Shown: piece after piece, positions 6,377-14,289 of the stretch
Numbering within the stretch: position 1 is the first letter of the stretch
Layout: every line of letters starts with the position of its first letter
Source: an uncultured Ruminococcus sp.
GTDB lineage: Bacteria > Bacillota > Clostridia > Oscillospirales > Acutalibacteraceae
DNA length: 39,932 bases
Assembly (NCBI GenBank): GCA_902786345.1
Contig: CADACB010000015.1
Coordinates: 1-39,932, forward strand
Direction of reading: 5' to 3'
Translations under genes and position numbers: made by a program
Notes under the pieces: generated by a model
The model's input: only the letters and a program-made list of their open reading frames with translations
What the model was told of the DNA's origin: nothing
Databases searched by the model: none

Positions 6377-6575
6377 TTGGTTTTCCTCCTTTGTTACAAC
6401 CTGGCATAAAGGGCTTGTTCAGTTCAGGGAACATAGTACCGGTTTGAATACCATGTTCCGGTGAATAAAGCTTTGTTGCATTCTGAAAAGGTATATATGC
6501 CATTGCAACGACCGTATCTTTTGGAAGAGGCCGTACAAAAAAATCGGACTTTTGAAGCTCTTTTATAACATCCAT
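6369..6575 (-). CDS. cotJA: Spore coat-associated protein CotJA
   Basis: A 68-aa CotJA-like protein with the family signature A-Y-I-P-x-Q (VVAMAYIPFQNATKLYSPEHGIQTGTMFPELNKPFMPG). ATG 6575 has AAAGGAG upstream. It is the first gene of cotJABC and follows a candidate sporulation promoter at 6606-6614. In Bacillus subtilis CotJA is needed for assembly of CotJC into the coat. The gene is intact, so only the last member of the operon has been hit by the element. Confidence 0.93.
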   Translation of the reverse strand: MDVIKELQKSDFFVRPLPKDTVVAMAYIPFQNATKLYSPEHGIQTGTMFPELNKPFMPGCNKGGKPND

Positions 6576-6605
6576 AGTGAATCTCCTTTCATATTTCTAC
6601 ATAAA

Positions 6606-6614
6606 TATAGTATG
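6606..6614 (-). promoter_or_regulatory. Candidate mother-cell sigma (E/K-type) -10 box for cotJABC
   Basis: On the minus strand CATACTATA lies about 31 bp before the cotJA ATG. It fits CATA-nnn-TA, the -10 pattern of sigma-K and close to that of sigma-E. No sigma-A -10/-35 pair precedes cotJA. An A-A-C-A lies 16 bp upstream, as in sigma-K promoters, but such short matches are weak. Bacillus cotJABC is sigma-E dependent. Confidence 0.45.
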
Positions 6615-6670
6615 TTTTTTCGGGTGTGGCTGTTACATACTACAAAATATAAAATCTTATATTTAAATCC

Positions 6671-6699
6671 TTGCTAAATAAAAAATAATATTGTATAAT
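6671..6699 (+). promoter_or_regulatory. Sigma-A promoter of the zinc-finger/galU operon
   Basis: -35 TTGCTA (6671-6676), 17-bp spacer, -10 TATAAT (6694-6699), about 40 bp upstream of the ATG at 6740. It is divergent from cotJABC. Confidence 0.75.
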
Positions 6700-6739
6700 G
6701 ATATATAAAAGTGACATAAGTCTGAAAGGAGGCTGAGAT

Positions 6740-7759
6740 ATGGATTTTCTGGGAAAAACCTGTCCCGTATGCTCACAGAATTTTCATGAGGATGATGATG
6801 TTGTGGTCTGCCCAAAATGTGGTGCACCTTATCACAGAGAATGTTATCGTGAGAACGGAAAATGCATTTTCCCCGAACTGCATAAAAGCGGAAAAAGCTG
6901 GCACGAGGTTTATGATGATGATCCTTATGATGAAAATGAAGAAGAAGTAAAATGTCCGGTATGCTCAGCGAAAAATGATAAAAATGCAATTGTATGCAGA
7001 AATTGCGGAAGCTTTATTTCAATAAACGTTTCTGATGATACAAAAAAAAATGCGGATAATTCCGAAGATGGTAACAATAATGATGAAAGCTTTGATAGCT
7101 TTATGGCAGGAAATCCGTTTGCAATATTTATGGATCCTATGGGCGGCGTGCCTAAGGATGAGAACTTTGACGGAGTTTCCGGTGCAGAGCTTTCAAAGTT
7201 TGTTAATACAAACACTCAATATTATCTGCCTGCCTTTGCAAGGATAAAAAAAGAAAAAAGAAGCAAATTTAATTTTGCAGCATTCTTTTTTTGTGGGCCG
7301 TGGTTTCTGTACAGAAAACAATATGTAAAGGGAACTATCATATCATTAATATATCTTTTGAGTGAGATAGCTTCCATATTTCTGGTTCGTGCCTATTCCC
7401 TGCCTATATTCCGTGAGGCAAATACAATTATGGAGAATGCATTAGGAGAAAGTCCGATAAAGATGGCACAGACCTATCTGTCATGGACATTTGACAACTA
7501 TTCATATGCAGGTGTATTCTGGATCGCACTCCCATATCTGCTTATACTGTTACGAGTGATTCTGTGTGTGGTGAGCGGCATTATCGCAAACCGCAGCTAT
7601 TATAAATTCTCAATAAGAAAAATAAAACGTATAAAGGAAAAAACTTATGACGAAGATATTATGAAGGCAATTTCCGAATCAGGCGGTGTCAATAACGCTA
7701 TTGCCTGGACACTATTCGTCTGCTATGTTATTTTAAGCATTGCCGAAATGTTTATATAA
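6740..7759 (+). CDS. RING-like zinc finger plus DUF2628 membrane protein
   Basis: A 339-aa protein. Residues 8-45 form a prokaryotic RING-like zinc finger: C8-x2-C11, VVCPKCGAPYHRECY with its second Cys pair plus His/Cys, then a further Cys. A second zinc ribbon (KCPVCSAKN..VCRNCG) is at about 70-95. An acidic, disordered linker leads to a C-terminal DUF2628-type membrane region, with the signature KFNFAAFFFCGPWFLYRKQY just before the first of about four hydrophobic segments. It is probably a membrane protein with cytosolic zinc-binding N-terminus. Function is not established; RING-like folds in bacteria are not proof of ubiquitin-type activity. The ATG follows AAGGAGG, and galU starts 21 bp after its stop. 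Confidence 0.8.
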   Translation: MDFLGKTCPVCSQNFHEDDDVVVCPKCGAPYHRECYRENGKCIFPELHKSGKSWHEVYDDDPYDENEEEVKCPVCSAKNDKNAIVCRNCGSFISINVSDDTKKNADNSEDGNNNDESFDSFMAGNPFAIFMDPMGGVPKDENFDGVSGAELSKFVNTNTQYYLPAFARIKKEKRSKFNFAAFFFCGPWFLYRKQYVKGTIISLIYLLSEIASIFLVRAYSLPIFREANTIMENALGESPIKMAQTYLSWTFDNYSYAGVFWIALPYLLILLRVILCVVSGIIANRSYYKFSIRKIKRIKEKTYDEDIMKAISESGGVNNAIAWTLFVCYVILSIAEMFI

Positions 7760-7780
7760 ATAAAACGGAGGTACATATTT

Positions 7781-8653
7781 ATGAAAGTTACAAAAGCAGT
7801 CATCCCTGCTGCAGGTCTTGGCACAAGAGTTCTGCCTGCAACAAAATCATTGCCAAAGGAAATGCTGACTATTGTTGATAAGCCTGCAATACAGTATATT
7901 GTTGAGGAGGCTGTAAACTCAGGAATTACAGATATACTCATAATAACAAACAGAGGCAAAGGAATAATTGAGGATCATTTTGACAGAAGCCCTGAACTTG
8001 AGGAAAGACTTCTTGCTTCAGGAAAAAAGGATGTGTATGATCAGGTCGTATCAATTTCCAGACTTGCAAATATATATTTTGTAAGACAGAAGGAAACAAA
8101 AGGCTTAGGCCACGCGGTGAATTGTGCAAGATCTTTTGTCGGAAACGAGCCGTTTGCGGTTCTTTATGGAGACGACGTCATAATAGGTGACGATCCTGCC
8201 TGCGGTCAGCTTATCAGAGCATATGAAAAATACGGAAAGGCAGTTCTGGGTATAAAATCAGTGCCTGAGGATTCTATTTCAAAATACAGTTCTCTTAAGG
8301 TGGAAAACCTTGAAGGTAATATTTACAGCTGCACAGATATGATAGAGAAGCCACAGAAAAAAGAAGATGTTCTTTCTCTTTATTCAATTCTCGGCAGATG
8401 TGTTCTTACTCCGGATATATTTGATATTCTTGATAATACAAAGCCCGGCGCAGGCGGCGAAATACAGCTTACAGACGCTATGAAAACACTTGCCAGGACT
8501 GTTGGTATGACAGGAGTTGACTTTACAGGCAAGCGTTATGACATGGGTGATAAGCTTGGTATCTTAGAGGCAACTGTTGAGATAGCTCTGAAAAATCCCT
8601 TATTGGGTGAAAGCTTTAAGGCTTATCTCAAGAAACTTGTAAAGAGCTTGTAA
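7781..8653 (+). CDS. galU: UTP-glucose-1-phosphate uridylyltransferase
   Basis: A 290-aa enzyme making UDP-glucose from UTP and glucose 1-phosphate for cell-envelope glycans and glycolipids. The nucleotidyltransferase signature is at the N-terminus (VIPAAGLGTRVLPATKSLPKEML), followed by the usual IEDHFDRSPELE, YFVRQKETKGLGHAV, the metal-binding LYGDDVI, and the sugar-binding MIEKP and GAGGEIQLTDAM. Length is normal for GalU/GtaB. It has its own strong GGAGG and is cotranscribed with the zinc-finger protein. A strong terminator follows. Confidence 0.95.
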   Translation: MKVTKAVIPAAGLGTRVLPATKSLPKEMLTIVDKPAIQYIVEEAVNSGITDILIITNRGKGIIEDHFDRSPELEERLLASGKKDVYDQVVSISRLANIYFVRQKETKGLGHAVNCARSFVGNEPFAVLYGDDVIIGDDPACGQLIRAYEKYGKAVLGIKSVPEDSISKYSSLKVENLEGNIYSCTDMIEKPQKKEDVLSLYSILGRCVLTPDIFDILDNTKPGAGGEIQLTDAMKTLARTVGMTGVDFTGKRYDMGDKLGILEATVEIALKNPLLGESFKAYLKKLVKSL

Positions 8654-8731
8654 TTATTTTACCTGTCATTTCAGTAATAAATACAGATAATATTGCAGTT
8701 GTTTCTTTATATCTTAAATTATATAAATAAT

Positions 8732-8780
8732 AACTCCCTGTGGAACGTGATGAAATTCCGCAGGGAGTTTGTTTTATTTT
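8732..8780 (+). terminator. Terminator after galU, shared with convergent nitroreductase gene
   Basis: A long stem, AACTCCCTGTGGAA (8732-8745) with TTCCGCAGGGAGTT (8755-8768), is followed by GTTTTATTTT on the plus strand. The T-rich tail favours the galU direction. The convergent gene ends at 8774, so the hairpin may also serve it. Confidence 0.85.
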
Positions 8781-9301
8781 ATATAATAAACTCTGTTTTC
8801 TTTTCTTGGTGCAGGTTGCGGAAGTTCTTCATCAGCATAGCCAATTACACAATGACCTATACCCTCATATTCTCCCGTTATTCCAAGATCGCTGAGAAGT
8901 TTCTTTCCTTCATCTGTTTCAAATTCTTCCTTTGCGCGATGTATCCAACAACTGCCAAGTCCAAGTGAATGTGCTGCGAGCATAAGTTCTCCCATAACAA
9001 GACTTCCGTCATAAAGAAACGTTGGACGACTTTTGTCTGCAAGAACTATAAGCACCGTGGGAGCACCGTAAAACGGATCAAAATCATCCTTCCACCCGCC
9101 GATCCTACAGTTTTCGGCTGAAAGTCTATCCCTCAGGTTTTTTTCTGTAACTGCAATAATTATAGCTGACTGCATTCCTCTGCCGTTTGCAGCATATGTA
9201 CCTGCTTTGATCACTTCATCTATCAGCTCTTCAGGTACTGCATCAGGCTTGAATTTTCTTATGCTTCTTCTTTCTGTTATTGCCTTTATGACATCATTCA
9301 T
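8774..9301 (-). CDS. Nitroreductase-family flavoprotein
   Basis: A 175-aa FMN-dependent nitroreductase-like oxidoreductase. The N-terminal signature is AITERRSIRKFKPDAVPEELIDEVIKAGTYAANGRGMQSAII. The FMN/dimer region is SLVMGELMLAAHSLGLGSCWIH, and GHCVIGYADEELPQPAPRKENRVYYIK closes the fold. The physiological substrate cannot be told from sequence. An AAGG site precedes the ATG at 9301. It is a single-gene unit: upstream is the repeat protein's 3' end 38 bp away, on the same strand. Confidence 0.9.
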   Translation of the reverse strand: MNDVIKAITERRSIRKFKPDAVPEELIDEVIKAGTYAANGRGMQSAIIIAVTEKNLRDRLSAENCRIGGWKDDFDPFYGAPTVLIVLADKSRPTFLYDGSLVMGELMLAAHSLGLGSCWIHRAKEEFETDEGKKLLSDLGITGEYEGIGHCVIGYADEELPQPAPRKENRVYYIK

Positions 9302-9339
9302 ATGGCTGCCTTCTTTCTTTTTTTATTATTAAATCGGGT

Positions 9340-10503
9340 TTATCCGTCAGATTCGTGTATTTCAAGCTGATAAAGCACGTTTTCATCTGCATTTAAAAAT
9401 TCAAGGACAAGCGAGAATTCTTTTATATCTGCACTTTCTCTTAGTTTTTTGATGGTATGTGCTGCCTGAATTTTATATGATACCGTATTGACACGAGAGT
9501 CAAGATACGCTTTCAGATTAGGAAGATCGTAATCTGAAATATCAAGCATTGTGTTCGACTTATATTCCATAACAAGCTGATCTTCTCCCCTGACATAACA
9601 ATCTATAGTAAAATTCATTGAAGGGTCGGATGCCATTGTTTGAGTAAGAGCCGATCGCAGCGAAGAAATATTAGATTTGCCGTCTGCGGTTTCTGACCAC
9701 TGCTTAAGGGACTTTTTATTGTTTGTTACATAGAAGAAAACCGCAACTCCTACAGCTATTGCAACAATAATAATGATTATACTTATTAACGAGGAACTAT
9801 TCCGACGTTTTACTGTTGTTGAGGTACTTACAACTGGGTTGTGGTAGGATGATGAAAACATTGCATTGGGATCATATGTATTGCCGTACAGACCTGAACC
9901 GGAGTCAGAAAACATTGCATTTGGATCATAATTATCATGTGTTTCCTGAGATAAATGACCAAAGTTTGTTGCTTCGCCGAAGTTATTTGTACTTCCGGTA
10001 TTGTTGTATGTACCGAAACCGTTGTTGCTATAGTCCTGTGGTGTATTTCGCTGACCATAGGGTTCTGCTTCGCCGAAGTTATTTGTACTTGAGGCGTTGT
10101 TGTATGTACCGAAACCGTTGTTGCTATAGTCCTGTGGTGTATTTTGCTGACCATAGGGTTCTGCTTCGCCGAAGTTATTTGTACTTCCGGTATTGTTGTA
10201 TGTACCGAAACCGTTGTTGCTATAGTCCTGTGGTATATTTTGCTGACCATAGGGTTCTGCTTCGCCGAAGTTATTTGTACTTCCGGCGTTGTTGTATGCA
10301 CCGAAGCTGTTGTTGCTATAGTCCTGTGGTGTATTTTGCTGAACATAAGATGATGTATCATCCGAATTAACTGTATTATCATTATTATCCTGCGGTACAG
10401 TGCCGTCATATCCGCCAAGAAAATCTCCGCCTAAAAAAGCGTCACTGAAATCACTTGATGAGCCGGTATTCACGCCGAAGCCGTGTGACTTTTTATTATC
10501 CAT
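9340..10503 (-). CDS. Repeat-rich single-pass membrane protein, DUF4854-like C-terminus
   Basis: A 387-aa protein. Residues 1-60 are Gly/Asp/Asn-rich. Residues about 55-185 consist of four 32-residue repeats (core QDYSNNGFGTYNNTGSTNNF, then GEAEPYGQQN) encoded by a 96-bp tandem repeat. A short motif YDPNAMFS occurs twice (near 195 and 215). A membrane helix follows (SLISIIIIIVAIAVGVAVFFYV, about 240-262), then an extracellular C-terminal domain of about 120 aa resembling DUF4854-type domains (FTIDCYVRGEDQLVMEYKS). The lack of a signal peptide suggests the disordered repeats face the cytosol. ATG 10503 is preferred to TTG 10509 because GGGAG is 9 nt from it. Function unknown. Confidence 0.75.
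   Translation of the reverse strand: MDNKKSHGFGVNTGSSSDFSDAFLGGDFLGGYDGTVPQDNNDNTVNSDDTSSYVQQNTPQDYSNNSFGAYNNAGSTNNFGEAEPYGQQNIPQDYSNNGFGTYNNTGSTNNFGEAEPYGQQNTPQDYSNNGFGTYNNASSTNNFGEAEPYGQRNTPQDYSNNGFGTYNNTGSTNNFGEATNFGHLSQETHDNYDPNAMFSDSGSGLYGNTYDPNAMFSSSYHNPVVSTSTTVKRRNSSSLISIIIIIVAIAVGVAVFFYVTNNKKSLKQWSETADGKSNISSLRSALTQTMASDPSMNFTIDCYVRGEDQLVMEYKSNTMLDISDYDLPNLKAYLDSRVNTVSYKIQAAHTIKKLRESADIKEFSLVLEFLNADENVLYQLEIHESDG
9979..10350 (-). repeat. Four tandem 96-bp in-frame repeats
   Basis: Copies begin at 9979, 10075, 10171 and 10267, each 96 bp (32 codons). The two central units are nearly identical, while the 5'-most unit of the gene (10267 onward) is more diverged. The period is a multiple of three, so copy number can change without a frameshift. 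They encode the N-terminal low-complexity region of the protein at 9340-10503. Confidence 0.9.
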
Positions 10504-10555
10504 AACCAATATCTCCCTTGAGGTTTTTGTCCCGAATTAATTTTATTCTAAATTG

Positions 10556-10584
10556 AATATATCATATGAAATCAAAATAGTCAA
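10556..10584 (-). promoter_or_regulatory. Sigma-A promoter of the repeat protein gene
   Basis: On the minus strand, TTGACT (10584-10579), 17-bp spacer, TATATT (10561-10556). The ATG at 10503 is about 53 bp downstream. Between this promoter and the 3' end of the ECF gene (10585-10770) I see no gene and no clear terminator. Confidence 0.75.
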
Positions 10585-10770
10585 TAATCTTAATTACGGC
10601 ATACGTTCAATTAATAATTTTAATAATTGCGTTATACTTGTAATTTTTTTGTGGTTCTGATTTAGTCTTTAACTTTCCACTAATCACTGACCACTATTTG
10701 CAGTATTAAGCCATAACTTCTGCTTTGAAATTTAACCCAATTCCACTTTCCGGATTCCACATTACTTTGT

Positions 10771-13425
10771 TTAAAGAAGTCCGTATTTAAGCTTTATTCG
10801 TTCAAGCTTTGAAATGACAGGCTCTGCACCTATATACAGAAAAACAGCAGTGGATATTGCGTGAACAGTGTCAACAGAAAGTCCGAATGTAAAAACTGAA
10901 AGCAACGATCCGGGGGTTACAGCACTGCGTGAAAGTATAAGAGTAGCAGGATTCATAATACCGCCATAAATAATGTATGCGGCTGTGAAACCAAAAATCG
11001 CAATGGAAATTCTGTTCGGCGGCAGTAATCCTCTTTGGAATACTGCTCCGGCAAGAAAGCCTATAAGTCCCATTGAAAACATCTGCCACGGCGTCCATAT
11101 ACCCTGTCCAAAAAATATGTTTGATACCAGCATTGAAACAGAACCTATCATAAAGCCTGATTCACTGCCGAGTGCTGCCGCTGATATTATCACAAGTGCA
11201 GTAACAGGCTTGAACTCCGGCAGCATATAAAGTGCTGCACGTCCTGCAACACACATTGCACAAAGTGCAGCTGTAAGCACAAGCTCCCTTGCCTGTATGT
11301 TCCTTTTTTCAAACATTATAAAAAACGGCACTATGCTTTCAAACATTACAAGAAGTGAAATAAACAGATATTTTGAATCATCAAGAAAACAGACTCCTGC
11401 CGCGACAGTCAAAGGTACAGCAATGAAAACCGTAATTATCGAGATAAGTGTGCGTTTCATTGTTCTTTTATTTTTTACTATATATATTCTTTTGCTGCCT
11501 TTGCCTATACACATAATAAATATAAGTGCCGATATAAAAAGTACAGCATATGAAAGAAAAGCGTTATCCTTCATAAACGTGATATTAATAATTCCTGCCG
11601 TATTGAAAAGTGAAAAAACAAATAAAATAAAAGAGATCACAGAAATAAATAATGAAATACCTTTTTGACGTTTTTTGGTTATATCGTTAATATTTATGTC
11701 AGGTGTTTGGTTATTATCAGGCGGATTTTTTTTTCTGTCAGGCAAATTATTCCTGAAATTACTATCATTGTTTTCTGACGAAAACGCATTAAGCAGATCA
11801 TCTGCGGTAACGGCATTGTCTATTATTCCGTGTGTCATACGGCATACTGAGGTTGTATATATCACGCTACCTGAGAAAAAAGCTTTTGGTGTATCGCTGC
11901 ATATTATACGTCCGTTAAAAATCATTGCACATCTGTCGGCACAGGCTGCACAAAATTCAACATCGTGACTTACTGTGACAACGGCTGTTCCCCTTGATGT
12001 AAGCTCGGATAATATCTCTGAAAGTCGGAGTTTGTATGCACAGTCAAGTCCTTTTGTAGGCTCGTCAAGCAAAAGTATCTCAGGCTCGGTAAGCAGAAGC
12101 TTGGCAAGTGCCGTTTTTTGCTGTTCGCCTCCAGAAAGATCATATGGGTGACGTTTCATAAGCTCTTCAAGCTGACAAAGCTTTATCACATATTGTATTC
12201 GTTTAAGCTTCTCATTCTGAGTCAGCTCTGTGTTTTCAAGCATTTCATAAAGTTCTTCCTCTACGCTCTGTTTAACAAACAATGTCTGAGGGTCTTGCGG
12301 CAGAAGAGCAATTTTATTTTTATGGGGGGATTTTCTGTTATATGCTTTGTCGTTCAGCTTTATAGTTCCTCTGTACTGACGAAGTATACCGCATATAACA
12401 GACAACATTGTGGTTTTACCTGTGCCGTTTCCGCCAAGTAATGTAAGGTGTTCTCCTTTATATATATCAAGACTTAAACCCTTTAGTACATCCTCTCCGT
12501 TTTTTTCATATCTGAACCAAATGTCCTTTAATTTTATACAGGGTCTGCTGTTATCAACAGTCCTTCGGGCTTCCTCCGGCTTTTTCGGAGTGTGTTCTGA
12601 TACATATTTTTTCAGCCATTCTCTTCCCTGTGAAATTGAAACAGGGGAACTGATGCCTGATTCAAGATATTCATATATTCTTACAGGACAAGGCAATGAC
12701 ATAAAAACAGCGTCTTTTTTATCATAAAGCTTCTTACCTATTCTCTTGGGATTATCCTGTGCGATTATTCTTCCCTCTGACATAACCAAGATGCTGCTGC
12801 TTACAGAAAAAAAGCCTTCAAGCTCGTGTTCACTAACGATTATTGTTGTACCAAGCTCGGAATTTATTCTTTTGAGCATAAAGATAAATTCCTCTGCTGC
12901 AATGGGATCAAGCTGTGAGACCGGCTCATCCAGTATAAGAACAGACGGCTGCATTACCATTACAGAAGCAAGGTTCAGAATCTGTTTTTGTCCTCCGGAA
13001 AGCTCGTCAACGGATTTTTCAAACCATTTTTCTATACCGAAAAACGAAGCTGTTTCTGCCGTTCTCTTTTGTATCTCATAGCTGCTCAGACCAAGGCTTT
13101 CAAGACCAAAGGCAAGCTCGTGCCACACCTTATCAGTTATTGACTGGTTGTCTGGTGACTGCATAACATAGCCTATCTCATAAGCCTGTTCCTTAGTAGT
13201 AAGTTCTTCAGCAGGTCTGTTTTTAAAATATATTTTTCCGTTTCTTTCACCGTGTGGTGCTGACGAGGGCTTAAGCTGTCTTAAAAGGGTACTTTTTCCG
13301 CTGCCGGAAAGACCGCATACTGTTATGAAAGCTCCTTCATTCACGGTAAACGAAATATTATCAAGAGCTTTTTTATCAGTTCCGGGATAAGTAAAGCTCA
13401 GATTTTCGACCTTAATGCATTCCAT
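10771..13425 (-). CDS. Fused ECF transporter: two ATPase domains plus S-component-like membrane domain
   Basis: An 884-aa fusion. ATPase 1 (about 1-265) has Walker A GLSGSGKST (38-46), VMQSPDN, signature LSGGQKQ, Walker B VLILDEP and SEHE. ATPase 2 (about 295-510) has GGNGTGKTT, LLPQDPQ, LSGGEQQ, LLLDEP and VSHD. A polar linker rich in N/D leads to a hydrophobic region (about 620-884). Its last part resembles ECF substrate-binding S components (GFMIGSVSMLVSNIFFGQG, TPWQMFSMGLIGFLAGAVF). Separate EcfA, EcfA' and S proteins are the usual arrangement. The gene overlaps ecfT by 28 bp. With the cobalamin riboswitch and DUF4430 proteins upstream, corrinoid is the likely substrate. No clear terminator follows. 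Confidence 0.88.
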   Translation of the reverse strand: MECIKVENLSFTYPGTDKKALDNISFTVNEGAFITVCGLSGSGKSTLLRQLKPSSAPHGERNGKIYFKNRPAEELTTKEQAYEIGYVMQSPDNQSITDKVWHELAFGLESLGLSSYEIQKRTAETASFFGIEKWFEKSVDELSGGQKQILNLASVMVMQPSVLILDEPVSQLDPIAAEEFIFMLKRINSELGTTIIVSEHELEGFFSVSSSILVMSEGRIIAQDNPKRIGKKLYDKKDAVFMSLPCPVRIYEYLESGISSPVSISQGREWLKKYVSEHTPKKPEEARRTVDNSRPCIKLKDIWFRYEKNGEDVLKGLSLDIYKGEHLTLLGGNGTGKTTMLSVICGILRQYRGTIKLNDKAYNRKSPHKNKIALLPQDPQTLFVKQSVEEELYEMLENTELTQNEKLKRIQYVIKLCQLEELMKRHPYDLSGGEQQKTALAKLLLTEPEILLLDEPTKGLDCAYKLRLSEILSELTSRGTAVVTVSHDVEFCAACADRCAMIFNGRIICSDTPKAFFSGSVIYTTSVCRMTHGIIDNAVTADDLLNAFSSENNDSNFRNNLPDRKKNPPDNNQTPDININDITKKRQKGISLFISVISFILFVFSLFNTAGIINITFMKDNAFLSYAVLFISALIFIMCIGKGSKRIYIVKNKRTMKRTLISIITVFIAVPLTVAAGVCFLDDSKYLFISLLVMFESIVPFFIMFEKRNIQARELVLTAALCAMCVAGRAALYMLPEFKPVTALVIISAAALGSESGFMIGSVSMLVSNIFFGQGIWTPWQMFSMGLIGFLAGAVFQRGLLPPNRISIAIFGFTAAYIIYGGIMNPATLILSRSAVTPGSLLSVFTFGLSVDTVHAISTAVFLYIGAEPVISKLERIKLKYGLL

Positions 13426-14288
13426 TTTCTATCCTCCTTTATATCTGACATCAACGGCATAAAGCACAATACTGTATATACGATATAAATGATCAGCTCA
13501 GATAAACCTAAGCCCACAGCTGTAACGACAGGATAATAATAGAACTCAAGAAGTTCCGAAAAATATGCCGTAAATATTACAGTATCAGCAACCAGTATGA
13601 TACATATTGAAATGATGTCACGCTTATCTATCCTGAACAATGAGAATGCTGTTCTGTGAGGAAGACCGTAGCCCTTGTTTTTCATTGAATCAGCTGTGTC
13701 TACCGAATTTTCAAGTATCCATTGAAGCAATGCAGATATTATCCTTACAGTATTTTTAACTCTGACATATATTGTTCCCTGATCAATGTCACGGCCTATG
13801 CACCGTTGTGCAGCCCTTATTTTTTTGAATTGTCCTGTAAGCTTAGGGATGAAACGCAGTATCATCGAGATGAAAAGTCCGAGCTTTGGAGCTGCTCTTC
13901 CAAAAAGATAGATCACTCTGTCTGACGACATTATATACCTCAGACACATACACCACAGCATAATTGATGAAAACATTCCTGCTGCCGCTGCTCCGTATAT
14001 AATTGATTCTAAGGTAAGAGGATTTCCGTCAGGAAGGTATGTAAGTATTGTTATTCCTGCGTGATTAAAAAGGGGATTGATCAATCCTGCAAGCAGCGAT
14101 ATGGGAACTATGAATTTTATTATTGCCATAAGAGCTTTTTTTCTTTTGAGATATACTGCATAAATTAACGAGGCAATAAGAGATATAACAAGAAAAAACG
14201 GCTGCATTATGAACATCGTGAATATAAGCACTGAGAAAAAGTACATAAACTGTACGATAGGATGATAGCTTGAAAAGGAATTGTTCAT
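13398..14288 (-). CDS. ECF transporter T component (EcfT)
   Basis: A 296-aa integral membrane protein of the EcfT/CbiQ family. It begins with the conserved HPIVQFMYFFSVLIFTMF and has about six hydrophobic helices. The coupling-helix motifs that contact the ATPases are visible: AAQRCIGRD (about 165) and ADSMKNKGYG (about 205). EcfT transmits ATP hydrolysis to the S component. It starts 1 nt after the stop of the DUF4430 gene and its end overlaps the fused ATPase gene, so the three are translationally coupled. Its partners are the two ATPase domains and the S-like domain of the downstream fusion. Confidence 0.92.
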   Translation of the reverse strand: MNNSFSSYHPIVQFMYFFSVLIFTMFIMQPFFLVISLIASLIYAVYLKRKKALMAIIKFIVPISLLAGLINPLFNHAGITILTYLPDGNPLTLESIIYGAAAAGMFSSIMLWCMCLRYIMSSDRVIYLFGRAAPKLGLFISMILRFIPKLTGQFKKIRAAQRCIGRDIDQGTIYVRVKNTVRIISALLQWILENSVDTADSMKNKGYGLPHRTAFSLFRIDKRDIISICIILVADTVIFTAYFSELLEFYYYPVVTAVGLGLSELIIYIVYTVLCFMPLMSDIKEDRKWNALRSKI

Positions 14289-14289
14289 T

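Noticed and set aside
8774-9301. Nitroreductase gene as part of a bluB-like cobalamin pathway
   Set aside because: BluB is a nitroreductase relative, but this protein is short and lacks a cobalamin riboswitch; nothing supports the link beyond distance to the corrinoid operon.
9979-10350. Possible CRISPR array from regularly spaced repeats
   Set aside because: The period is 96 bp with contiguous, in-frame coding repeats and no unique spacers.
9816-10370. Long plus-strand open frame rich in YFRYCCMYRNRCCY-type repeats
   Set aside because: It is antisense to the repeat protein gene, lacks a ribosome site, and exists only because the tandem repeat keeps all frames open.
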